From positions 1,178,001 through 1,242,000 of the forward strand of contig CAVWBD010000001.1 of assembly GCA_963753105.1 (NCBI GenBank): 64,000 nucleotides of DNA, given 5' to 3'. Position numbers and translations under genes: made by a program. Shown here piece by piece: positions 56,609-64,000 of this stretch. Below the pieces are notes generated by a model. That model was not told the DNA's origin and did no database searches. It worked only from the letters and a program-made list of their open reading frames with translations. Position 1 is the stretch's first letter; every line of letters begins with the position of its first letter. Origin of the DNA: SZUA-36 sp963753105. Its GTDB lineage: Bacteria; Pseudomonadota; Gammaproteobacteria; Xanthomonadales; SZUA-36.

Positions 56609-57610
56609 ATGAAAGTTTTCAAATTTGCAAGTAGCATTGTCCTATTTTGCAGTATCGCGATTGCACAGGCTGCTGAAAATCCAAAGTTAGTTCCCCTATC
56701 GCAGGATCAATCTGCCGCCCCCCTGGTAACGGCTGAAGTAGCCGCAGTTGTTGAAGCTGAAGCAGTTGAAGTGGCTGAAGAAGCCGCAGTTGTTGAAGCT
56801 GAAGCAGTTGAAGTAGCTGAAGAAGCCGCAGTTGTTGAAGCTGAAGCGGTTGAAGTGGCTGAAGAAGCCGCAGTTGTTGAAGCTGAAGCGGTCGAGGTGG
56901 CTGAAGAAGCCGCAGTTGTTGAAGCTGAAGCGGTTGAAGTGGCTGAAGAAGCCGCAGTTGCTGAAGCCGAAGCAGTAGAAGTAGCTGAAGAAGCCGCAGT
57001 TGTTGAAGCTGAAGCAGTTGAGGTGGCTGAAGAAGCCGCAGTTGTTGAAGCTGAAGCGGTCGAGGTGGCTGAAGAAGCCGCAGTTGTTGAAGCTGAAGCA
57101 GTTGAAGTGGCTGAAGAAGCCGCAGTTGTTGAAGCTGAAGCGGTCGAAGCAGTTGAAGAAGCCGCAGTTGCTGAAGCCGAAGCAGTTGAGGTAGCTGAAG
57201 AAGCCGCAGTTGTTGAAGCTGAAGCGGTTGAGGTGGCTGAAGAAGCCGCAGTTGTTGAAGCTGAAGCAGTTGAAGTGGCTGAAGAAGCCGCAGTTGTTGA
57301 AGCTGAAGCAGTTGAGGTGGCTGAAGAAGCCGCAGTTGTTGAAGCTGAAGCGGTTGAGGTGGCTGAAGAAGCCGCAGTTGTTGAAGCTGAAGCGGTTGAG
57401 GTGGCTGAAGAAGCCGCAGTTGTTGAAGCTGAAGCAGTTGAGGTGGCTGAAGAAGCCGCAGTTGTTGAAGCTGAAGCAGTTGAAGTGGCTGAAGAAGCCG
57501 CAGTTGTTGAAGCTGAAGCGGTTGAGGCAGTTGAAGAAGCGCCAGTCGTTGCACCCAAAGCGATAAAAGAGGCTCCTGAAGTTGACAAAGATGGCGAAAA
57601 ACTTGACTGA
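56609..57610 (+). CDS. Secreted Ala/Val/Glu repeat protein (19 units of 14 residues)
   Basis: A 333-residue protein with a signal peptide (MKVFKFASSIVLFCSIAIAQAA). Residues 46-311 are nineteen tandem units of consensus AVVEAEAVEVAEEA; units 6 and 11 read AVAEAEAV and units 10 and 19 end EAVEEA. The repeat part contains only Ala, Val and Glu and has about five negative charges per unit. The tail PVVAPKAIKEAPEVDKDGEK is not repeated. At 14 residues (two heptads) the unit could form a long helix or coiled coil, or be disordered. No family is known to me; a structural or cell-surface role is only a guess. A strong terminator follows. Confidence 0.82.
   Translation: MKVFKFASSIVLFCSIAIAQAAENPKLVPLSQDQSAAPLVTAEVAAVVEAEAVEVAEEAAVVEAEAVEVAEEAAVVEAEAVEVAEEAAVVEAEAVEVAEEAAVVEAEAVEVAEEAAVAEAEAVEVAEEAAVVEAEAVEVAEEAAVVEAEAVEVAEEAAVVEAEAVEVAEEAAVVEAEAVEAVEEAAVAEAEAVEVAEEAAVVEAEAVEVAEEAAVVEAEAVEVAEEAAVVEAEAVEVAEEAAVVEAEAVEVAEEAAVVEAEAVEVAEEAAVVEAEAVEVAEEAAVVEAEAVEVAEEAAVVEAEAVEAVEEAPVVAPKAIKEAPEVDKDGEKLD
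56744..57541 (+). repeat. 42-bp tandem repeat, 19 copies, inside the Ala/Val/Glu gene
   Basis: Exactly 19 units of 42 bases, consensus opening GTTGTTGAAGCTGAAGCAG. Every codon begins with G (GCN, GTN or GAR). Units differ mainly at silent sites (GAAGTGGCT, GAGGTGGCT, GAAGTAGCT), which suggests expansion by unequal exchange. Because such sequence has few stops in other frames, long antisense open frames appear here; they have no independent support. Confidence 0.93.
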
Positions 57611-57632
57611 GACCTTCTGGTATTCTTAAAGC

Positions 57633-57660
57633 AAGGCGGGTTTTAACCCGCCTTTTTTTT
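57633..57660 (+). terminator. Rho-independent terminator after the repeat-protein gene
   Basis: AAGGCGGGTT and AACCCGCCTT pair perfectly (57633-57654), followed by a T run to 57660, 23 bases after the stop. Confidence 0.93.
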
Positions 57661-57888
57661 GCAAGCAAAGCCGCAAAGCCATGAGTCGACCACCAACTGT
57701 GAGGGTTGTTCCTCGATTTCTAATCCACCGACTTCGCAGTAGGCCCGCAATTTACGCTTCTCTTCTGCGTCTTCGTACTCATACCAGGCTTCGAGCTTCG
57801 AGTTCCCCTCTAGCAACTCATTGAATTGGCCGCAGGCTCCCCGTCTTCGAAAAATTGAATCGTCACCATTCTGATAGCCATTTTGCAT
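57643..57888 (-). CDS. Possible small protein of unknown function
   Basis: 81 codons from the ATG at 57888 (MQNGYQNGDDSIFRRRGA), with KLEAWYEYEDAEEKRKLRAY and CEVGGLEIEEQPSQLVVDSW. The EDAEEKRKLRAYCEVGGLE stretch looks like a genuine protein and recalls the C-terminal part of UPF0158 proteins, but the match is weak. Against it: no clear ribosome site, and its end lies inside the terminator hairpin of the opposite gene. It would be the downstream neighbour of the DUF748 gene on the same strand. Confidence 0.35.
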   Translation of the reverse strand: MQNGYQNGDDSIFRRRGACGQFNELLEGNSKLEAWYEYEDAEEKRKLRAYCEVGGLEIEEQPSQLVVDSWLCGFACKKKAG

Positions 57889-57901
57889 GGCTGAAAGGTG
57901 T

Positions 57902-60103
57902 CTAGAAAAGTGGCGGTGATTCAATCTCCAGTTCCACAAACACCATCCGGGCATGTGCCTGTGCGGTCTCAATTTCTGTTCCAATCTGCAGCCGTTGGGG
58001 ATCAACACCCGCTATTTTGAGTTGGTCAACAATTGCCTGTGCCCGGTAATGTGCAAGGGCTTTGAGCTTCGTGCGGGAGACGGTCTCATTTTTCACCAGC
58101 GCTTCAAATACGGCCGCGTAAAATGCCGACTTCTGTTGCGGGTGCTTTTCCCGTAACGCCTCTAACTCCGCCTCGCTAAGCCGCTTACCGGCAAATTCGT
58201 CCAGCACCGATATCACCTTGCTACTACTAAAGTCAATCGCACCGGGGGCTTCTCGTCCCGGTGGCCCGGCGCTGCTGGCCAGGGCGACGTGCAAGCGGAC
58301 CTGTTTGCGGGCCAGTGCCTGCCGGTCGATAACCGTATCGAAGCGTCCATTAATCTTCAGACCAAGACCCGGTCGTTGTACAAGTGCCGCCCCAAGGATG
58401 GCAAGATTCCCTGCGGTGGCCTTTGCAAGAGCGGCATCGCCGGGCATGAACACGACACGTTCGAGATGTGCTGGCGATATACCGTTCAGCTTGCCGAGGG
58501 TGTAAAAAGGTGTTCTCGTGAGGTTTTGAACAAAGCTCATGAAGCCTTCACTGACAAGACGTCCCAAATGCATATCCCCCCCAAAGTGACCCGCTGGCAC
58601 GGGGAAGGAAATATCAATCCGGTCGTTGCCGTCCCTGACCAGGGCAACAGCCAGATCGAGCGATGGGTTGATCGGCAGCGCGGGAGTGAACGTGTTGGTG
58701 GGTTCCTCATCAAGCCGGAATCCGAGTGCAGAAATTTTGTTTTTCAATTCAAATTGCTGATCGGCGGCCTGGTAATCAAGGCGGATATCCAGTCGACCGG
58801 AGGTGATTCCGCGGCCGGTCACGGCTTGCAGATACGGGGACAACACCGTGGCATCGAGGTTTCCAATGCTGATATCAAGCTTGCCAGGGCCGCCAGGGCC
58901 GGTCGGCAACCAGTTAGCGTTGAGCACGCTCGTGCCACCCCCCATGACATGTCCCGCCAGGCTCATCGTTGCGTTGTTATCCTGCCGGGTGATGCTGCCT
59001 TCAACGTGGTCGGTCTTGATCTGATACGAGGGTGCAAGGCTCTGATCCGTCAGGTCCACTAACCCCCCATTAATCTCGATCCGTGGGATGGCTGGCTGGA
59101 GGTGAACTAGCCGGTCAAATAACGGTTTCAGCCATTGGCTGGCGGATAATGTCCCGTCAGTGTCACGCACCAGTCTCAGGTGGGGTTGATGCAACTGCAG
59201 CACCTCTGTTGCAACCTTGAACGGTGTGCCCTGGATTGTCAGTTCCGTGGCCAATACGTTCGTGGCGGAAAAAACCGGAGCGCCGTTTGAGTTCTCCACC
59301 AACTCAAGCTGATCAAGCCCGGCCTGTCCGCGGATGGTCGTCTGTCCGTGTTCAAAAAAAACTTCAAATCTACCCGATAAAAGGGCTGAGAGAATTCTAA
59401 GATGCCGGCCGGAATCGCTGCCAACCGGCATCACTGAGTCGAGGTTTGCCAGGTTGATCCCACCTAACTCGACCTTGGCATCCAGGCTGACAGGGAAAGG
59501 TCGTAAACTGCCACTTGACCTGATCCAACCGGAGCGATTTACCACGGCTGCAAGGGTAAACTGACCCGGTTTGTATGGCTCACCACCCAGGTTTTCCAGG
59601 CTGAATTCCAGTTCTGTCAAGTCGATCATGGCGTCGTCAGCAGCCCTGGATGCGGTCTCTGTCCATTGCAATTGTCCCCGCCTGACGCGCAGGTGTGCGA
59701 TAGAAACGGGGGGGGCATGATCGCTTTCCTCATACCCTTCCGGCAAAGAGTCTCCCCGTAGATAGGGCGTGTCAAAAACCATTTCGCGGATGACCCAGCC
59801 GCGATGCCAGAGACTTGCAATATCAAGACGGGCTTGCATGCTCCCGAGGGTGAATATTGGATAATGATCCGGGGTGGCAACATGGAGTTGACGCAATTCT
59901 GCGCTGAGCAGGAATGGATTGACAGTCAACTGCCCGAGAGTGACAACGCCACCAGCACGTTCGGAGAGGTCGTCGATGATCTGGCGCTTGAGCAGGTAGG
60001 GGACCAGCAGAAATCCGGCCAGGGCATACACAATAACGATGGCCACAACAGTGGTGACAGCAATTCGGACCGATCTGTGCAAATCATTACTCCGTAGGTA
60101 CAT
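57902..60103 (-). CDS. DUF748 (AsmA-like) envelope protein
   Basis: A 733-residue protein with one N-terminal membrane helix (VRIAVTTVVAIVIVYALAGF LLVPYLL region) and a long periplasmic part typical of DUF748/AsmA-like proteins: VNPFLLSAELRQLHVATPD, LTELEFSLENLGGEPYKPGQ, MSLAGHVMGGGTSVLNANWL, DLAVALVRDGNDRIDISFPV. The C-terminal part (SEAELEALREKHPQQKSAFY, HYRAQAIVDQLKIAGVDPQR) is an OmpA-like end as in DUF748 family members. Such proteins are thought to act in lipid transport or outer-membrane homeostasis. Divergent from the next operon. Confidence 0.85.
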   Translation of the reverse strand: MYLRSNDLHRSVRIAVTTVVAIVIVYALAGFLLVPYLLKRQIIDDLSERAGGVVTLGQLTVNPFLLSAELRQLHVATPDHYPIFTLGSMQARLDIASLWHRGWVIREMVFDTPYLRGDSLPEGYEESDHAPPVSIAHLRVRRGQLQWTETASRAADDAMIDLTELEFSLENLGGEPYKPGQFTLAAVVNRSGWIRSSGSLRPFPVSLDAKVELGGINLANLDSVMPVGSDSGRHLRILSALLSGRFEVFFEHGQTTIRGQAGLDQLELVENSNGAPVFSATNVLATELTIQGTPFKVATEVLQLHQPHLRLVRDTDGTLSASQWLKPLFDRLVHLQPAIPRIEINGGLVDLTDQSLAPSYQIKTDHVEGSITRQDNNATMSLAGHVMGGGTSVLNANWLPTGPGGPGKLDISIGNLDATVLSPYLQAVTGRGITSGRLDIRLDYQAADQQFELKNKISALGFRLDEEPTNTFTPALPINPSLDLAVALVRDGNDRIDISFPVPAGHFGGDMHLGRLVSEGFMSFVQNLTRTPFYTLGKLNGISPAHLERVVFMPGDAALAKATAGNLAILGAALVQRPGLGLKINGRFDTVIDRQALARKQVRLHVALASSAGPPGREAPGAIDFSSSKVISVLDEFAGKRLSEAELEALREKHPQQKSAFYAAVFEALVKNETVSRTKLKALAHYRAQAIVDQLKIAGVDPQRLQIGTEIETAQAHARMVFVELEIESPPLF

Positions 60104-60228
60104 TTCGGGTCATTTCCCGCTTGTGTGGGTACCAGATCAATGAGGTATCATACACTTACCAACCTAAAAGCCCACCCGGGCTGGTTCGGATAAATTCTTG
60201 TTCATCTAAGGGTGGGTGGGAGAGCATC

Positions 60229-60828
60229 ATGATTTCTTCTACCGGTTCAGGACCCGCAAGCAGTAAGGGTCAGATTAATCAACGTTTGCTTGCCGCCATT
60301 GTCCTCCTGGTACTGCTCGTTGCAGGTATCGGGATTTATCTGGTGAGTGACAAAACCGAAACGGTGCAGGTACCACCGCCGGTACCGGACGTTGCCCCAC
60401 CAAGGGTGCTGGAGACCGTTGAGCCAGCAAAGACAGAAGAAGAACGCGGAGACACCGCTCGCGAAGTTATCGCCGAGCTCAGGAAGAATCCAGCTGAGAT
60501 CGACTACGCACAGGCCTTTGACCGTGCGCAGGAATTCCAGGCCGCCGGAAATTTTGCCGACGCGCAATTGCTGTACTTTTTTGCTGCCCGTGGCGGTCAT
60601 GGCCCGGCGGCTTTTGAGCTTGCCAGTCTGCAGGACCCGAACTATTTTTCAGCCGAAGCCGGCCTGATGGACAAACCCGATCCTTTCCAGGCTTATAAAT
60701 GGTATAGCCTCGCCCGTGATACCGGTGTTCAGATGGCTGTTACGCGCCTGGCCGAATTGCGTGCCTGGGCCGAAGACGCAGCCAGCAATGACCCGGATGC
60801 GGAGCGACTTCTGTTGCAATGGGAGTAG
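60229..60828 (+). CDS. Membrane-anchored TPR/Sel1-like protein, first gene of a VWA-ABC operon
   Basis: A 199-residue protein with one membrane helix (about 19-40: LLAAIVLLVLLVAGIGIYLV), a Pro/Val-rich linker (VQVPPPVPDVAPPRVLETV), and a helical domain that resembles Sel1/TPR repeats (YAQAFDRAQEFQAAGNFADA, DPFQAYKWYSLARDTGVQMA). The start at 60229 has GGGAGAG upstream; earlier in-frame codons lack such a site. The stop is next to the start of the VWA gene, so the two are translated together. The family is unnamed to me. Confidence 0.7.
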   Translation: MISSTGSGPASSKGQINQRLLAAIVLLVLLVAGIGIYLVSDKTETVQVPPPVPDVAPPRVLETVEPAKTEEERGDTAREVIAELRKNPAEIDYAQAFDRAQEFQAAGNFADAQLLYFFAARGGHGPAAFELASLQDPNYFSAEAGLMDKPDPFQAYKWYSLARDTGVQMAVTRLAELRAWAEDAASNDPDAERLLLQWE

Positions 60829-62781
60829 ATGATGAATAAAAGAAACACAGTAAGACTTACGCTTTCAATCATCGTTCTGGCAGGTCTCACCCAGATTGGC
60901 ATTGCCTGGGGACAAGTGACCAGACCCTTGCTCCAGGAAGGCAAGACAGCGCTGTATCAGCGTGTCATCGCCATACCCGGTGCGAAACTGAGCACGGTAC
61001 CAGGGGCAAGCTCTGCGACCACCCTCAAGGTCTCGCCGTTTTCGACCTTCTACGTCTATCAACGCAGAAACAGCAATGGCCAGTGGTTACAGGTTGGAAC
61101 AGACAGCACCGGAACCGTCGCAGGCTGGCTACCTGCGGGGCAGGCAGTCGACTGGAATCAGACACTGACCGTCGCTTTCAGGGATTCCGCCGAACAGAAC
61201 CGGGTGCCATTATTCGGTGATCGAGCCTCCCTGAAGACCCTCATCGACAACGGGGATTCAGTCGCATATTCAAAACTGAGTGACCAGGCCGCAGAAGGTG
61301 TCAGCGGGGATTCGCCCGTGGTGGCCATCCAACCCGAGGGTTACATTGATATCCGCAAGGAATTTTACCTGGTGCCGATATTGGATCACGAAGATGTCCT
61401 GGTGGGTGGGCAGCAGGCCCGGCTATTGCACGTGGCCACCGTGCCGCTACAGGATTCCCAGGCAGTGGTAGATACCTACCGGACCGGCATCGTGTTCGTT
61501 ATCGACTCCACCATATCCATGGGGCCCTATATCGATAAGACCCGCGAGATCATGCAGCGTGTCTACCGGTCCATTGAGGATGCAAAGCTGGCGGATCAGG
61601 TCAGCTATGGCCTGGTGGCTTATCGCGACAATATTACGGCTGTGCCACAACTCGAGTTTGTAACCAGAACCTATGCGAGCCTGGCCGATGGCACCAGCGG
61701 TAAGGAATTTCTGTCCCGAATTGCGGCAGTGAAACCGGCTACAGCCTCCAGTGAAGGCTTCAATGAGGACGCTTACGCTGGCATTAGCGAGGCGATCAAG
61801 GCCATCGACTGGAGTGGTTATTATGCGAAGTACATCATCCTGATCAGCGATGCGGGTCCGCGTGTTGAAAACGATCCACTCTCCGCCACGGGAATGGGCT
61901 CAGCCTCCGTTAGGGAGCTTGCCCATGAGAATGATATCGCGATCGGAGTCTTCCACCTCAGAACCACGGCGGGCGCCAGCAATCACGCCTTTGCCGAGGA
62001 GCAGTATCGCGAATTATCAAACATCAGCGGCATTGGTGATTTCTACTACCCTATCAAAACCGGCGATGTGAGTGGTTTCGAAACAGCCTTGAGTTCCATG
62101 ACAGAACAACTGACCGCACAGGTACGTGAGGCAGCCAGTGGTCGTCCACCTGAAAACGTTGTGACAGCCACCGGCGGCTCGACCGAGCTTGATGAGTTTC
62201 AGAACAAGGTCGCACGCCTGGGCTACGGGTTGCGCATGAAATACCTGCAGGAGGAGAAACTTGGCGGTCAGAGGGTGCCGGCGCTGTTCAATGCCTGGAT
62301 GGTTGACCGTGACCTGGCCGCACCTGCTGAGCGCTCCATTGATGTACGGGTCCTGTTAACCCGCGATCAGCTCAGTGATTTGCACGAAGTGCTGAGCCAG
62401 GTGCTGATAACGGCCGAGGAAGGTACGCTGGCTCCGGATGATTTCCTCGATGAACTCAAGAGTCTTGCCGCCTCCATCAGCCGTGATCCCGCCGCTGCCA
62501 AGATGTCGACGCGTGCCGTTGGTGGCCAGAGTCTTGCCGATATGGGTTATATGCGCGAATACCTCGAAGGGCTGCCCTACAAGAGTGAGGTGATGAATCT
62601 CGACCTCAGTATCTGGCAGCAATGGCCGGCCCAGCGCCAGTTCGAGTTCATCAGTCAGCTCGATGGAAAGGTTGCCTATTACCGATCGTTGCACGATAAC
62701 GTCGATTTGTGGGTGCCACTTGATGAGGGCGAGGTGGATGGTGACTCGGTGTATCCCCTGTTACTGGAGGCATTACCCTGA
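60829..62781 (+). CDS. Secreted VWA-domain protein with SH3-like N-terminal part, PpkA-C-terminus-like
   Basis: A 650-residue protein with a signal peptide (ending AWG-QVT). Residues about 40-110 look like a bacterial SH3 domain (KLSTVPGASSATTLKVSPFS, GTVAGWLPAGQAVDW). From about 220 a von Willebrand A domain begins with GIVFVIDSTISMGPYI, a MIDAS-type motif, and SDAGPRVENDPLSATG. The layout resembles the periplasmic part of the Pseudomonas T6SS kinase PpkA, but with no kinase domain. The second ATG at 60832 is better spaced from GGGAG than the first. Together with the ABC genes that follow, it suggests an envelope signalling or assembly module. Confidence 0.72.
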   Translation: MMNKRNTVRLTLSIIVLAGLTQIGIAWGQVTRPLLQEGKTALYQRVIAIPGAKLSTVPGASSATTLKVSPFSTFYVYQRRNSNGQWLQVGTDSTGTVAGWLPAGQAVDWNQTLTVAFRDSAEQNRVPLFGDRASLKTLIDNGDSVAYSKLSDQAAEGVSGDSPVVAIQPEGYIDIRKEFYLVPILDHEDVLVGGQQARLLHVATVPLQDSQAVVDTYRTGIVFVIDSTISMGPYIDKTREIMQRVYRSIEDAKLADQVSYGLVAYRDNITAVPQLEFVTRTYASLADGTSGKEFLSRIAAVKPATASSEGFNEDAYAGISEAIKAIDWSGYYAKYIILISDAGPRVENDPLSATGMGSASVRELAHENDIAIGVFHLRTTAGASNHAFAEEQYRELSNISGIGDFYYPIKTGDVSGFETALSSMTEQLTAQVREAASGRPPENVVTATGGSTELDEFQNKVARLGYGLRMKYLQEEKLGGQRVPALFNAWMVDRDLAAPAERSIDVRVLLTRDQLSDLHEVLSQVLITAEEGTLAPDDFLDELKSLAASISRDPAAAKMSTRAVGGQSLADMGYMREYLEGLPYKSEVMNLDLSIWQQWPAQRQFEFISQLDGKVAYYRSLHDNVDLWVPLDEGEVDGDSVYPLLLEALP

Positions 62782-63515
62782 GCACGAACGTCTTTTCGCT
62801 GCGTGATGTGACGAAAAGTTACGCGGCGGGTGGCGCCAAATATACGTTGTCTGTCCCCCGGCTTGATATCAGGCCGGGGGTCAAGCTGGCATTTGTCGGT
62901 GAAAGTGGTTCCGGCAAGAGTACGTTACTCGAACTCCTGGCCATGATTCTGCGCCCGGACAACATTGATACCTTTACCTTTAAACCCGATGCAGAAAGAG
63001 AAAGTATCGATATTGAGGCGGCCTGGCAGTCCGGTGACGCCGATCAACTGAGTGATTTGCGCAGCAGGTACGTCGGTTACGTGTTGCAAAGCGGCGGTTT
63101 GTTGCCATATCTCAGCGTGCGGGAAAATATCAACCTGTCGCGCCAGCTACTGCATCTGCCAGTGGACGAGGCGGCGGAAGAATGGGCCGTGAAACTCAAT
63201 ATCCAACAACAACTCGACAAGCTGCCCTCGATGCTGTCGGTCGGGCAGAGACAGCGTGCGGCGATTGCCCGTGCGTTGGCGCATGAGCCACGGGTGCTGA
63301 TAGCCGATGAGCCGACAGCGGCCATCGACCCTCAAAATGCGGAGCGCATTATGGCCCTGATGGCGGCGCTGGCCGACGACCTGGGCGTGACCCTGATCGT
63401 CGCGAGTCATGCCATCGGCCTGGTTGAACAGGCCGGTTTACAGCTATTGAATCTCCACACCGAGTCACTCGATGGTGACTCCTTGCTGGTGACGGTGTCC
63501 GATGCGACCTGTTAA
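62778..63515 (+). CDS. ABC transporter ATPase, MacB/LolD/TagT-like, probable CTG start
   Basis: A 245-residue nucleotide-binding protein: Walker A GESGSGKST, Q-loop region YVLQSGGLLPYLSVREN, signature LSVGQRQRAAIARAL, Walker B VLIADEPTAAID and the switch His in VASHAIG. A start at the GTG at 62808 would cut off the first strand (STNVFSLRDVTKSYA). The CTG at 62778 lies seven bases behind GGAGG and overlaps the VWA stop as CTGA, so I favour it although CTG is a rare start. The partner permease gene overlaps its 3' end. Confidence 0.88.
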   Translation: MSTNVFSLRDVTKSYAAGGAKYTLSVPRLDIRPGVKLAFVGESGSGKSTLLELLAMILRPDNIDTFTFKPDAERESIDIEAAWQSGDADQLSDLRSRYVGYVLQSGGLLPYLSVRENINLSRQLLHLPVDEAAEEWAVKLNIQQQLDKLPSMLSVGQRQRAAIARALAHEPRVLIADEPTAAIDPQNAERIMALMAALADDLGVTLIVASHAIGLVEQAGLQLLNLHTESLDGDSLLVTVSDATC

Positions 63516-64000
63516 CACACACCATAAACTTGTTGTATTTCTAGCCTGGCGCGATTACTGGCACGAGAAGTTGATGTCAATTTGCTTCATCCTTGCATTG
63601 AGTGCCGTGCTGGTACCATTGCTGGTTCTGTTCGGCCTGAAGTATGGAATTGTCACCAACCTCTTGACGCCGCTCAAGGAGGACCCGCGTTACCGGCAAA
63701 TCCAGCCCGTTGGTAGCGGAAAATACGGCCCCGAATGGTTCGAGACCATGGCTGCGTTACCCGAAGTGGCCTTCATCGTACCCCGAACACGCACGATTGC
63801 AGCCATCATCAGTTTGCGTGCCGCCGATACCGACGTGGGACGTATCATTGATGTTGAGTTGATACCATCCGCTGCTAACGACCCGGTACTCGGCGGTCTG
63901 CAGGAACCGGGCGGACTCGGGCATGTGGTGCTCTCCCGGGATGCTGCCGACAAGCTCGGTGCGAATGTCGGAACCAGGCTCGAAGGCATAATGACACGCG
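63502..64000 (+). CDS. FtsX/MacB-type ABC permease, TagS-like (3' end cut by the window)
   Basis: The ATG at 63502 lies inside the last codons of the ATPase gene. 166 residues are visible: a short cytoplasmic start (MRPVNTHHKLVVFLAWRDYW), a membrane helix (SICFILALSAVLVPLLVLFG) and the beginning of the large periplasmic domain (YGPEWFETMAALPEVAFIVP, EPGGLGHVVLSRDAADKLG). This is the topology of type VII ABC permeases such as MacB, LolC and TagS. The rest lies to the right of the window. Confidence 0.82.
   Translation, partial: MRPVNTHHKLVVFLAWRDYWHEKLMSICFILALSAVLVPLLVLFGLKYGIVTNLLTPLKEDPRYRQIQPVGSGKYGPEWFETMAALPEVAFIVPRTRTIAAIISLRAADTDVGRIIDVELIPSAANDPVLGGLQEPGGLGHVVLSRDAADKLGANVGTRLEGIMTR

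Noticed and set aside
56619..57668. Long antisense open frames (349 and 293 codons) across the Ala/Val/Glu repeat
   Set aside because: They arise because the 42-bp unit has no stop in these frames; they have no signal peptide, ribosome site or family, and consist of Leu/Gln or Ala/Ser/Thr repeats.

Overview
The window reads as chromosomal DNA of a marine, alga-associated gammaproteobacterium. The order tolB-pal-cpoB-queE-queC-tRNA-Lys is typical of Gammaproteobacteria, and the rest is dominated by TonB-dependent uptake and breakdown of brown-algal polysaccharides (alginate and probably a beta-glucan such as laminarin). The order or genus cannot be named from sequence alone.

Layout. 1-4.3 kb: core block (TolB end, Pal, CpoB, six tandem REP-like palindromes, QueE, QueC, tRNA-Lys). 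4.3-8.2 kb: leftward accessory genes (an AT-rich serine hydrolase bracketed by a direct repeat, a DUF4386 membrane protein, an S41 peptidase). 8.4-10.6 kb: a PL17 oligoalginate lyase broken by three frameshifts. 11.0-25.9 kb: a compact rightward beta-glucan locus (LacI regulator, secreted GH3, two MFS sugar porters, a GH2/GH5-like secreted hydrolase, a 1,146-residue glycoside phosphorylase resembling GH149/GH94, a TonB-dependent receptor with two LacI operators). This locus is bracketed by a direct repeat of the 3' end of the citrate synthase gene. 25.7-35.8 kb: housekeeping and stress genes (eukaryote-type citrate synthase, sensor kinase, YecH, M3 peptidase, FolD, LysR/azoreductase/pirin, dienelactone hydrolase), many interrupted by single-base indels. 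35.9-41.1 kb: a leftward translationally coupled set dmsA-dmsB-nitrilase-mltF. 41.2-56.1 kb: the main alginate locus (PL7, a heparinase II/III-like lyase, FadR-type regulator, TonB receptor, PL6, KdgF, SDR, KDG kinase, hexuronate-type MFS, beta-hydroxyacid dehydrogenase). 56.6-57.6 kb: a secreted protein of nineteen 14-residue repeats made only of Ala, Val and Glu. 57.9-64 kb: a DUF748 protein and an operon of membrane protein, VWA protein and MacB-like ABC transporter (cut by the window end).

How it works together. Alginate would be cut outside or in the periplasm by PL6, PL7 and the heparinase-like lyase, imported by the receptor at 46.2 kb, reduced to monomers by PL17, converted to DEH with KdgF, taken up by the MFS carrier, reduced by the SDR and/or the beta-hydroxyacid dehydrogenase to KDG, and phosphorylated by KdgK; the KDPG aldolase is not in the window. 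The beta-glucan locus would hydrolyse in the periplasm and finish by cytoplasmic phosphorolysis.

Quality. Around thirty single-base frameshifts occur in otherwise well-conserved genes (citrate synthase, FolD, LysR, azoreductase, pirin, PL6, PL17), concentrated in a few stretches while others of 10 kb or more have none. Base-calling indels are the simplest explanation. For broken genes I give the coordinates of the whole reconstructed gene.
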